From Bryum argenteum (taxonomy: Eukaryota; Streptophyta; Bryopsida; Bryales; Bryaceae), in the NCBI GenBank assembly GCA_037043015.1, contig CM073323.1, forward strand, positions 6,076,001 to 6,140,000: DNA of 64,000 bases. The letters are read 5' to 3'. Shown here one piece after another: positions 11,032 through 21,879 of this stretch. A program made the position numbers and the translations under genes. How positions within the stretch are numbered: position 1 is the stretch's first letter; each line of letters begins with the position of its first letter. Below the pieces are notes generated by a model, which ran no database searches, had not been told where the DNA came from, and saw only the letters and a program-made list of their open reading frames with translations.

Positions 11032-11393
11032 CCCTTAAACGCCCAAGGTGACCCGAGGGGTCACCTTCCAACAGAATCTTCTATGTAGCTCTCATTGTAC
11101 TCAACTTTTCACTTATATTTTGATGTCAAACTGGTCACCTTCTTGTGATGCATCCAAAAAGTGAAATTTTACAATTCAAATCACAATTTGTATGAGTGAT
11201 TGTGTGCTTTGAAAGGATTGTGGTAGCGAGGTTGGGGTTGTACATAACCTTGTAGGAGGTTGCAAGCTCATCATTGATTGGTGCATTCATGATGCCCTTG
11301 TTCAAAAAGTGCACTATTGATGATGCCCAAGTCCAAAAGATGCTCTGGTCCAATTTTGGGCTGCCCGTTTCACACCCCATGGGCGTTTAAGGG
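11032..11393. mobile_element. piggyBac-type MITE (362 bp) upstream of RPAP2
   Basis: Terminal repeats CCCTTAAACGCCCA and TGGGCGTTTAAGGG are perfect inverse complements over 14 bp. TTAA flanks both ends (11028-11031 and 11394-11397). Its right end is about 360 bp before the RPAP2 start codon, so it sits in the promoter region of that gene. Confidence 0.9.
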
Positions 11394-11397
11394 TTAA

Positions 11398-11754
11398 GAC
11401 GTCACTATAACAGTTTTCAGTTCACCAGTAATCGATCGAGAGCACTACCATCATCAGTCGTAATTAGGGTTTCGAAACCGACCGTGAGGCTCAAGCTTCC
11501 TCTTGCGCGAATTGGATTGAAACCACAAATCATACAAAGCCAAGCAATCGAAGAAGCGGGAGTTCATTTCTCCGAACTCAATTACAGGAGCCCCAGAAAG
11601 ACTTTGGAGGCCTTGGGAATGATTTTGAATTCTTTTATTTAGGGCCTGTGGCGTAGGATTTTGTTAATATTTGCGGGAGGGGAGCAATCGGTCTTTTCGC
11701 AGGAGAAAGGAATTTGATTGTGGCGAGGGCTTAGGGGTTTTAGGAGCTAGCGCG
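11398..11754 (+). promoter_or_regulatory. RPAP2 promoter / 5' leader
   Basis: Short region between the MITE and the RPAP2 start codon. It contains TTAGGGTTTCGAAACC near 11,465, which includes a telo-box-like AGGGTTT often found near plant transcription starts. It becomes GC-richer toward the ATG. The exact transcription start could not be placed. Confidence 0.45.
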
Positions 11755-14700
11755 ATGGCGACGAGTGCTGAGGCGGCTGCTCTCGGGGCCGCGGAGGCAG
11801 CGAAAGCGAGGAAGTTTAAGCAATCGATAAAAGCGGTTAAATCGGTAGTGTTAGAGGTTCAGTTAATTTTGTACGAGGGTGTGCGCACGGATGAGCAGCT
11901 TCACGCTGCGGGAAGAATTCTGGCGCAGTCCGAATATGGTGATGTTGTCGAGGAGCGCTACATTGCCAAGATGTGTGGTTACCCGCGGTGTGAGAACGAG
12001 CTTCCGGCTCAGACTCGAAAAGGTCGTTACAGGATATCTCTCTCAGCGAAGAAAGTATTCGATTTGGAAGAATCACGCCACTTTTGCTCTCCTACTTGCT
12101 TAATTGCAAGCAAGGATTTTGGAAAGAAGCTTCCCCTGCAACAAGACCTTGTAGAGTTGACTGAGCATATCATGAAGGATGTAAGTACTGTGAGAGGCTC
12201 GCAGTACGTGGCTAGATTGAAGGATAAACCCCCTGCCAGACCTCGGAATGCGAGGCGTGGGAAGGCTCGACAAAAAGTCACCAAAATTGCTGATCCGACG
12301 AACTCAGAAGTATCGGACAGAGCAGCAGAAAAGGCAGTCTTAGCAAAGGATACAAACATGGATAGTGGCAAGAATAGCTTGATTACACCTCAAGTTGAAG
12401 ACACCAATAGCGCAGCTGCAAAATTCAGCTCTGCGTTTCAGAATATGCCTTCGTCATCGGATGGTAGCTCCTCGAATCGCCAATTGCAAGTCGAAAAAGA
12501 CGCTCCTACTTCTACGTCTTTCTCAAGCACATTGCCAACGAATTTGAAGATTCAGGAGCGTGTTGGAAATCAGACAGTGTTACCTATCTTTGACTATGGA
12601 GGCCCTTCTGATGCTATCGAAGGCTATGTACCCTTACGGTCATCGTCGAGGAAGGCAGTCTCTCATACGGAACATGAGAGGACCGACTCAAGTGGTAAGT
12701 CCTGCATTTCTCCATGTATCTGTGGTTGTTAGGTTCTCAAACATTTTTTTGGTGTTTCGTTGAACTGCTGTTTGAATTCACCTATCCATCTTCTTGTGTT
12801 GCAATGCCTTCTATGGTGAGTGAATTCAGATTCTGCTCTCGTACATAGCCGTTACAGGTCACCTTTTCCTTAAGCTCTTCAAACCAATTTATTTCATTTT
12901 TTAGTAAAAGAGTGATTTGTGAGATCATGTTATTTATGTTACGCAATCCTTCCAGACTGAAGTGCACACCCACAATGTCTTGTGGTTTCCAATAATTGTC
13001 ATTTTCCGTAAGGAGGGGATATGTAGGACAGAATGATGTCCACCATCAGTGCTCGAGAGTATTTGTACTAAACCCTAAACCCTAAACCCTAATTTCGTGT
13101 CTCGTTTTATTTCTTGGGCTTCCAGATCTTCGAAGGGAAGACACGAACTTGAAGCCGGCTTTGAAGAAGCAGCCCAAGGCGAAAAAAAATTCACGTAGCG
13201 TCTCGTGGGCAGATGAAAGCAAGCGAAATGCGGTCTCTGACAGTGGAAAGACAGAACCGAAAGAGAGCTCTATCATCACAAACGAGGATGAAACGCTTAA
13301 AAGTGACAAGGTCAGTAGAAAATTCGACATCAACTGTCTGGGTTCAGTTTACCTGTTTGGGTATGTACAGTGGTTCTCCATAATGCAGGGTGTGCATACA
13401 CGAACAGGAAACAGGCTTTTGCATTTTGGTGGCGCTGTCCAGATAAATCACTGTGGCTGGAAACCGTGATCTTCTTGATTCGACAAAGGAATAGAGCTGG
13501 ATGAGCGGGTTTCGTGTTTGTCTTCCTACGAATGCTTACGTGTTCCTCGCTGTTGTGCTGCAGGCCTCTGAGGATGTAATCAGATTAGAGAAAACAATGA
13601 AGTCTCTGGGGCTGGAGGAACCGCAGCGTGGAACAATCTTGTCAGAGTCTACTACGGATATAGCCTTGGCTGCTAGGTTGGCTTCGGCTGAAGCTATAGC
13701 TGCGGCATTGACTGAAGCAGCGACCTCTGCTGCTGCTGGAGAAGTCGATGGTAGTGAAGCTGGTAAATCCGGATCTTATCTCTTTATTGATCATTTGGGC
13801 CGTGCTGGTTCATCGGGTGGTATATTGATGGTCGTATGCCTGTTTGTTGCAGTTGCTCAAGCCGGAATAACTTTTCTCGCTGCGACGCACAATGCAAGAA
13901 CAGAGAGTCCATCTGAAGCACAAGATGAATCTGGTGAAACCTCAGAGTCTATGGACAACACTGCACTTGATGAAGATGCACTTTTTGCTAAAGCTGCCCA
14001 AGCCCGAGAAGAAATGAGGCGTCAAAAGATGCCAAGGAAATACGATAGAATGCAGGATGAGGAGGAATTTGAGAGTGGTGATGTCATTGATAACTTAAAT
14101 TCCATTCTCGATGACGATGACGACGATGACGACAGCGGCGTTGCCGAAGATGGCAATGACGATGACGCTGATTCGGAGGAGGGAGATCATGATGATTATT
14201 ACGATGATGATAGCGGAGGTTTGGAAGGTGCTCGTGAGGTTGGCTTCACGGCACCTCCAAAAGGCTTCAAGGCTGAGGTATGTCTTTGTCATCTTACGAA
14301 TTTGGATGAGACATATTAAGACACTTTAGTCGAATCATGTAGATCTCTACTAGAATCTGAATTTCATTGCTGTTTTTTTTTATTATCTTGCTATATTTAG
14401 CGATATTTCATGTGCATGTTGCAAGCTCTTGTGAAATTGGGTGGGTTACTCCAACTCATTGTTCCGGGTTTCATTGTCCTATTTTTCAGGTGTCCATGTT
14501 TGGGACAATATTTATGGCGTTAGAAGCTTGGATCTCGGCTGCTGCGGTGGCTCATATTTATGGAAAAGAGCCTCACCAGGAAGATGAATATTTGTCTGTC
14601 AATGGGCGAGAGTATCATCCGCACACTGTTATTGGGGACGGTGTCTCCGCTGAGATCCTGCGTACCTTCTCGCTTTGTATCTGCCGAGCAATTCCTGAAG

Positions 14701-15324
14701 TCGTCCGTGCTCTCCGTATATCTGTTCCATTGTCAACATTGGAACTCGCCCTGGTAAGTACTGCATTTTTTTCACTTGGTTCGGACCATCATTATGTTTT
14801 AGCCTTTTCTTTCCTCTTGTCTTGCATTTACATCTGGGGTTGCTGAACCTTTTTCAAGGTCTGCGCCGGTAGTCAGCTACGAATTAATCAGGAACTTATT
14901 TTGTGATTGCAACAACACAGGGTCGTTTGCTCAAGACAATGCGTTTCGTTGAGGCATTGCCACCATTTGGAACCAAACAGTGGCGTATGCTGGTCATTCT
15001 TCTATTTGATGCCCTGTCTATCCATCGGCTCCCACGCTTGGGAGTGCACTTCTCGAACAATCGAACCATGCTCCGTCAGGTTTTATTCGATCACTTCTTC
15101 TTTGCTACACCGCAGAAGTCCGTAGAAATTGCTGGCTTGGAGACATCTTGTATGCCAGCAGCTGCAGAAGGATTTCCCTTCCGTTGCTTGAACGTGACCC
15201 TCATCATTTTTCTGTACAGGTGCTGGAAACTACTGGAACAAGTGAAGCAGAGTATGATGTTTTTCGTGATGTGGTACTCCCTCTGGGTCGCTCGCCGACG
15301 TTTGCATCTCGCAGCGGTGGCTGA
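11755..15324 (+). CDS. RPAP2: RPAP2/RTR1-type RNA polymerase II CTD Ser5 phosphatase
   Basis: Seven exons with consistent phase: 11755-12694, 13126-13310, 13564-13762, 13853-14277, 14490-14753, 14921-15079, 15220-15324, giving about 758 residues, close to the plant homologue. The N-terminal RTR1 domain (about residues 20-140) carries the zinc cysteines C-x4-C (CGYPRC) and C-x3-C (CSPTC). A linker with RSVSWADE, a motif kept in plant RPAP2, follows, then an acidic Asp-rich stretch near residues 460-500. The C-terminal part (FGTIFMALEAWISAAAVAHI, LRTFSLCICRAIPEVVRALR, RFVEALPPFGTKQWR) is the plant-type helical region. RPAP2 dephosphorylates Ser5 of the Pol II C-terminal domain and helps import Pol II into the nucleus. 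The ATG at 11755 fits better than an upstream in-frame extension from 11671. No break was seen. Confidence 0.9.
13069..13092 (+). repeat. Short interstitial telomere-type repeat (telo-box) in RPAP2 intron 1
   Basis: Three tandem CCCTAAA units (TAAACCCTAAACCCTAAACC onward) in the first intron, 33 bp before exon 2. This is the plant telomere unit. Such short telo-boxes are known as binding sites for telomere-repeat-binding proteins. Confidence 0.85.
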
Positions 15325-15959
15325 CCTGCTGTACAGATCTTGGGAGATATCTCATCAAGAGAACATTATAACGATGTAAACAATCCATAGCGGCAGAACA
15401 TGGCTTCTCAATGGTGAACGCTCGTGGAGTACTGAGAATGGCATGAAGGCCCAGAAGTTCCGCCTGAATTCTACCGGACTGCTTCCATGTCTGGGGTGAC
15501 CTATAATTTATCGAAATTAGATGTTACTTTCTATGGAAAGTAGAGATGCAAGTATAGTGATGGACAGAGATCCGGCCAGTAAGGCTTTTGGGGCTGCACT
15601 GAATTTTTTTCACCTCCGTCGAACCCTTTGCAAGTGGTTTGATCTCGGACGAGAGTGATGTACTGTAACTGACACCATTGTAATCTGAATAAGAGGACAT
15701 TGAGGATCCCCTTATTGTATATCATGTCGATATGAGTTACTTTGTGGACCCACTGGTAAAAATTTGCATTGATCACGATTCTTCCGTTTTCTGGGTAAAA
15801 TGGTTAAAATGGACTAAACTCATAGGAGCCATTCAGTCCAAGGAATTGCAAAAATTCTGGTAGCATGCAATCCACCGCCCCTCACGCTGGTTGTGCTACG
15901 GACAAGGAATTGTTCTCCTGTTAGATATCGCAAGGGTACACATAGCAAGGCTAGTGTGA
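15325..15959. other. RPAP2 3'UTR and convergent intergenic spacer
   Basis: Downstream of the RPAP2 stop. No independent gene seen. The minus-strand open frame at 15531-15776 lacks any recognised content and lies in 3'UTR-like sequence. Confidence 0.5.
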
Positions 15960-17697
15960 TTATGCGAGATCAGCAGTGGTGGTAGGCTCGCACACAGGGG
16001 AGGCGCTGGCGTCACAGCCAAGCACATCATGATAGGCTCGTTTGATGGTGAAGCTGTCCACCACTTTGTTGTCTTTGCTGTGCGTGTACTCGAACGTCAG
16101 GTGCTGGCGATCAGTGGCGACCAGCTTGGTGTATCCAGTTTCGATGTCCTTGATCACCGACCAGATGGTGTTTGTCGCTCCATATCCTGCCAGCTCTCTG
16201 CCTGCATTTCCAGTCACTATGTTGATCGTGGCATTGAATTGACCTGCGTACGCATTTGTGTAGCTGCTGTCCAGAGGCACGCAGTTGCTCACCACCGTCC
16301 ATCTTAGCCAGTACCCATCACGAACACATGATGTTGACAATCATGAAATTGTAGGCCAAAAGGCGTCGATCGATAGACCTAGTGTTGGCAATCTGCTAAT
16401 TATGTAGTGTCAAAGCCTTTCACGTAATGGATATTTAGAAGCATGAGTAAGTATGTGTGTCGAAGGTACGGGTACCTCGTAGACGGGGCAAGTGCGCTCG
16501 TAATTGTAGAAAGCGAGGTCGACCTTGTGCTTGTGCCAGAGGTCCTGGAGGTTGTCACGGGCCATGGGCTCCGCGAAGGTGCCTAGCACTTGGTAATCGT
16601 CGGCGGAGGAGTAGCCGAGCAGTCGATGGGCCATGAAGATGGACCACGGCTGCGATCGCCTGTCGACGGAGCCGAAACACTTGTCCAGCCACTCCCATTG
16701 CTCCGATCCCTTCCTCCACTCTTCCTCCGAGTCGCCCACGCAGAAGTGTAAGTCGCCCACGCAGAAGTGAAAGGACGTACCGTCATATCCAAGAAAGTTG
16801 AGATAATGGTAGTAAGAAAGCGCGAAGAAGTAGAGCACATTCGACAGGAATGTCGACATGAACCCATGTGTAGGTGATCCCAAACGGCGTGCACACGAGG
16901 GTGGGCGCTAGATGATTCCTGCATTCATGATATCCAATCTGCATCAATTTCTGAAGAAAAAATACACCAAAAAAACCTCCCCTTCATAAAAATGAACCTA
17001 GCACTCAGCAAGAGACCTTGTTCAAATGACCTCACCTTCAAACACGGAATTAGTTTGGGTAGGTGATATGGCTCAAACACGTCTTGCAGGTTGCCTGACT
17101 CCGGGACCAAAGGTGAGCTCTGGGCAAGGAGCTTATCATGCAACCGCAACACTAGGAGCAATGCCTCCGCACTCTGGCTTTTGACGTCCTTCCGCAACAA
17201 TTCATCGAACATGGGACGAGCACACACGGTATCCGTAACAGTACTTGAAGGCAACTGAAAAATCAGTAAAATGCATAATCAGTAAAATGTCAAGCAAGTA
17301 AAATATAGTAAACTTTAGCACATAGGAAGAGATTTTATCTAAAACTAGAGAGAACGTAACCCTAGGAACGTCAGTTTCCAAATTAGAGTTTGTGATGTTG
17401 TAAGGATCTAGTGGTCACAAAGGTACAATGCGACCTCAAAAACAGTAGTAATAATATCACTCTGCAAGATATAGTGATGGAACAGGACGTACCTTGCTGG
17501 CAAGCTCGATGAGCAAAGTCACAGCTGGCTCCCGGAGAAAAGTCTTCTGCTTGGCGAGAGTGAATAGGTGCTCCACAATCTCATTTGCCAGTCCCTTCTC
17601 TCCTAAACTAGTGCCGTCACCAAGTATCCTCTTTGCTCGTATCAAAGACCCATGCGCAAACAAGCGACCTAAACAATCCATCTCTCGCATCCTGTGA
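15960..17697 (-). pseudogene. Chimeric broken locus: DNA polymerase V/MYBBP1A exons joined to purple acid phosphatase 3' end
   Basis: Upstream part: exons of about 17697-17493 (AKRILGDGTSL, FLREPAVTLLIELASK), 17254-17036 (SAEALLLVLRLHDKL, YHLPKLIPCLK) and a start at 16918 (PRVHAVWDHL) resemble consecutive exons of the plant DNA polymerase V/MYBBP1A nucleolar family, phase 0 to phase 0. Downstream part: about 16770-16476 (HFCVGDSEEEWRKG, PWSIFMAHRLLGYSS, NYERTCPVYE) and 16287-15960 (QFNATINIV, DSFTIKRAYHDVLGCD) resemble the C-terminal half of a plant purple acid phosphatase. In that family the metal-binding motif GHxH precedes NYERTCP. Here LAFY runs straight into NYERTCP, so those four codons are missing in frame. 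A 21-bp tandem duplication repeats HFCVGD, and the two halves are in different frames. Both parent genes are truncated. Broken in several places; at most a non-coding transcript. Confidence 0.75.
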
Positions 17698-18596
17698 AGT
17701 CACGCAAGCGAAAGCCAAGTTACAAGTGCAAGTGATCACTGCAAGTAATATTAGCAGTTACATTTAAATCTTCAAAGGCATGCCAAGGAAAAAACCACCA
17801 ATGATACACTAATTTGGATTCCCCTACATCACTTCCTTTAGTGTGTGACAGCTGCTCGACTCTCAGTTACTAGTGTAACACTAGTAGCCCGACATGCAAA
17901 ACGGTGACATACAGCAACATGCTGTTCAGAAAATTCCACTCCTTGGTGGACATTATGAGGTTAACTACTCTCAGCTTCACCCTTCATTGGCGAGAGGAAG
18001 AAACTATGAAGTTGATCAAAGACCAACAGGTTATTCCTAGCGTATCAGGCCATCAGTTCCCACACGAAAATCATACGAATATCTTACTTCCGACAAGAAA
18101 TCCCTCGCTCCTACCCTCCTCAGGAATTTTGACCACTCAGAATTTCCTGCTCACCTGCTTTTTCATAGAAGACGTAACCTCCAGGCAATATTAGCACATA
18201 AGCCAATGATAAGCACATAAATCCTTAAGGCATGCTACAATGAATGCATACAAAGGCGTACACTGCACACTTCCGCAAGAAATGCCGCAACAGATAAATT
18301 GCATTGAAATATGTTTTGTTTTATTCAAAATGTTCAATGTTCAACTAGAGTCTACAAATACAAGTGGGATGAGCCCATCGCCACCACATTTTCTATGAAA
18401 CAGCTAACAGAGCTAAGGCCACAAAATTAAGAGTGGACAGACGGTCTCTTCTACCATCTACCTAGCACTGCAAAAAATTAATATGAGAAAAGAATCACGG
18501 CTCGAACCCATTTTCCACTTCTCCTCGCCCATGCTCCATCACATTCAACCAAAAATCTCTAAATATACCACACATAAATACATACAATATGAGCCT
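17698..18596. other. Spacer between BTA1 and the chimeric pseudogene
   Basis: BTA1 3'UTR (right part) and AT-rich sequence. No further MYBBP1A-like exon was found upstream of 17697. The open frame at 17904-18194 shows no recognised domain. Confidence 0.45.
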
Positions 18597-21500
18597 TTAC
18601 TGCTGCAATTGCTCCAGACCATTGGCCGCATTCAGCACCGAATTTGGAGACCCTGGCAACTTCTCTTCCTCCTTCTCGTCCACCATCTCTTCGATGCTTA
18701 CACCCCCTTGCCGAATTCCCACGTAGAAGGAAGCGTACATGTTCACACGATCCATGTACTTATCACTGGTGGTGATGCGAATCACTGCACAACGGAAGCA
18801 ATATTAGTCAGTACATATCCTTGTAAGCATTCTCTGCATAGATCGAAGAAACTGATGGGGCTCTTACCATCAAATCCAGCTTTCTCGATACACTTTGCAT
18901 ACTTGGGGCTTCGTGAAGCGCTGCGCCAAATCACACGACCACCAGGCTTCACTTGTTCCCTCAATGCAGCGCACAGTGTGTCGATGTCATCTTGTTCCAG
19001 CCAGTCTACGTGGTCCATGAGGATAACCTAGTGTGTCAAGCACAACATTCAGAATCAGTACAGGAAAAGAAATATCGATTCTCAGGATGATGTCTAACTT
19101 GGAATGATGCTCACCTTGGTGTACATTCGCTTTCTCAACTCGTCCACAAAAGAAGTGGTACGAATGAGCAAACGTTCATCGGAAGACAGCATACTCTTGA
19201 GCTCCTTGAAAGCTGCTTCTTCGAGGAAGCGTGGACAGCAGTGCCTTGAGAATCTCCCGGTTAGACAGCAACGGTAAAAGTAATTGCTATCACGAAGATG
19301 GGAGTAAGCAGCGGTGGAGTTGAGGCACCGCGCGACGTAGCTGCACAGGGGAAGAAGAGTTGAGATTGGGTTAGATATGTTTAAAGAGTTGAGATTGTTA
19401 TAAAGAGGTGTTGTAGGAGCATCTCAGCCACTTACTTGTAAATGGTGTCGTCCTTCTTGATCAGATTGAGCTGACCCTTGCAAACGCCGGCGCAGAACCA
19501 GAGCACAAATTGGTTGGTAACGAACCACGCGAAGAGACGGATCAAATGGTTACCTTGCATGAGCCATTTTCCTACTGAGCCAAACCTGCAACCAAAATAA
19601 AAATCTCGTCAGAAATGTACAAAATTAATCACTCGTCTGTACAATCAGAGGTCTGTCGGTCGAACTTACCAGAGCTCTTTCTGCTTCTCCAGAGTGGGTG
19701 CATTCACGAGACTGTCAATCCAGTGTTGCTGACGAGTAATCCGTGCGAGAGCTCGCACACAACGGATGAGGTTCCCCATTCCACCGTGATAGTACAAGCC
19801 GTCTTGGAAGTAGTAGCTCTTATTGCTCCAGAAGTTGAAAGCTCCTTGACTCAGAAACGGAGCCAGCTCCTCCTTCAACAACTTGTCAAACTTTGGGTGC
19901 ACTCCCTCTCCGAACATGGCCCAAACATCCTCGAACGGCAACCGGATAATTGCGACCCTCTTAAGCTCCAGCAGGTAGCTCTGCGCAGGGTTAATGTCCA
20001 CACCAACGACCTGGCCAGCTCCCTGAAGACAAGAGTGAGCAGGGGTTAGAAAACGAGCATCGAGAAGCATTCAAAAGGGGAGCCAGGGGAGAATGTTGCA
20101 CTTACCTGATAAACGAGATCCAAGGCGTTGCATCCACCAGAGGTGAGGGTCAAGACGGTATCGTCCTTGGTGATGTTGAGATACTTGTCGTCTTCACGGG
20201 GGTCCTCCCACGATAAGGAGTAGAGAAATGTTGGGGGAAAGGCGGGTGGCCTCTTCGCTTCGAATTCATCCGAAGCTCGAGCTGGAAAACGAGACAAATT
20301 CTTCCCTGCATAGTCTCGTCGCCTGCCTATCCATTGATAGTAGGGTGCTTGGAGGTACGGAAGGTATGGAACATTGCCCCGTGCATTGTACTCGTACACT
20401 GCAAATGACCAACACACGATGAACCTCAGATTAGACTCACTCAGATACTGTGCTACAAACAAGAGCTCCTTCACGCGGGTTGTGTACAACCTCCTACTCC
20501 ACTAATGCATGAGAAAATTAGACCTGTAGCTCGCGTTTCTCTACTACTGATTCACACTCCGTTATATTGGATAATGTGTCGGGAAGAGTGCAATGTGGTT
20601 ACCTGGCTCAAACCGATGCTCCAGATACAGACGTCGTTCAGGGCCCACGTCTGCAATTCATCACAAAAGAGTTCATGTCAGTTATAAAAGTAAGAAGCCG
20701 AGAAGCGAGACCTAGCCGGATCAATATGTGGTAACGAGGTTGTGGAATACAGGGGACTGAGTGTACCAATGCCATCCGTGTCGAAAAAGCTGCGCCAGAA
20801 CCACCGCTGGAGGTACGAGTGCTGCCGGTTGGGCAGGTCGTACTTAGCCGACGTAAAGAAATCGGCAACTCCCACGATACCGTCCTCCGCTAGATGCTTC
20901 AAAGCATTATCGATGGCGGCCATGAAGTCCGGAATCACTGCAATCGAACACCGACGACATTAATCATTCCACTACTCTCAAAAAGCTCATCACTCACCAT
21001 TGCCGAACTGAAGCTGCACTACTACGCTCTTTTCAGATCTCCGATCACACAAAACTTGACACTATACAACAGCCCATAGCTGGAAAGAGTTTGTGGGCTA
21101 AGCACTCACTGGAGAGTGAATACGAGAAGGTGATGAGCGTGGCGGGGGTGTCAGGGGAAAAGGTGCAAGCGTTGCCTTCAACGACTTCCACATTGGTCCA
21201 CCCCTCACGAGCAACTCTCTGCCGAGCAACCTCACAAAGCGAAGAGCAATAGTCTACAACGATAATCTTGTCGAATACAGACAGGTCAAGAATGCGCGAC
21301 ATCATCTCCACATTCGCCGCCGTGCCACCACCCATGTCGACCCACACCATGCCGGTGCCGCCACGGAGACGGGCGCCACAGGCTTCCAGCATTGGTTGCC
21401 TCCCGTGCAAGAAGTCCCGGCGAAATCTGTCATCTACACAACACCACCATAGCCATCAGCACAGTGCAAATCGAACCCACATTCAGAAGCAGACAGGAAT

Positions 21501-21651
21501 CGATCAGGGACTCACAAGCTTGGGCTTGTGGGGCGTAGAAAGTATCCAAGCGCTCCTTGTGCGACTTGCCGCTATTGCGACGAAGCAGCATGGAGGCCAG
21601 GCACTGCGCATCCTGGGATACTCCCCGAACCAGCTCCATTGGCCACACCAT
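18597..21651 (-). CDS. BTA1: Betaine lipid synthase BTA1 (fused BtaB methyltransferase + BtaA aminocarboxypropyltransferase)
   Basis: Ten exons on the minus strand: 21651-21516, 21433-21110, 20937-20767, 20650-20603, 20398-20106, 20022-19670, about 19585-19436, 19340-19115, 19027-18868, 18784-18597, giving about 682 residues. The N-terminal third is the SAM-dependent N-methyltransferase (BtaB-like): SHKERLDTFYAPQAQA, the SAM loop WVDMGGGTAANVE, then GVADFF and RWFWRSFFDTDG. The rest is the BtaA-like 3-amino-3-carboxypropyltransferase: TLTSGGCNALD, GVDINPAQSYLLELK, NFWSNKSYYFQDGLYY, DHVDWLEQDD, KPGGRVIWRSAS. This order matches the fused algal enzyme. The protein makes the phosphorus-free lipid DGTS from diacylglycerol and S-adenosylmethionine, presumably in the ER. 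All phases close and no break was seen. The ATG at 21651 lies 45 codons before the first splice; an upstream in-frame extension has no ATG. Absence of this gene from seed plants points to a seedless host. Confidence 0.92.
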
Positions 21652-21879
21652 GTTGATCGATCGATGCAGCAATGCAACGTCGAAGTGCCAGGAGCGATGG
21701 ATGGATGGATCGATCGAGCAATCGGGCGCTGCACATGACAATTACAGCTATATATTAGTCCTCATGGCTGCTGCACTCTCTACCGTCCCCAGTCTTCCCA
21801 CTCACTCCAAAATTGTTTGCTCGCACACATGCCTCATTAGCGGGTTGAGTTACATTTATGTCCACTATCATCTTTGGCA
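21652..21879 (-). promoter_or_regulatory. BTA1 upstream region
   Basis: Short sequence between the BTA1 start codon and the AT-rich duplicated block that begins near 21,880. It contains GATGGATGGATCGATCGA-type short repeats next to the start. The proximal promoter must lie here or inside the duplicated block. No TATA element is clear. Confidence 0.35.

Noticed and set aside
13501-14319. Reading RPAP2 intron sequence as coding (long continuous frames)
   Set aside because: Frames run through introns with good GT-AG borders. Phase-consistent splicing gives the known domain order, and the intron parts match nothing in the family.
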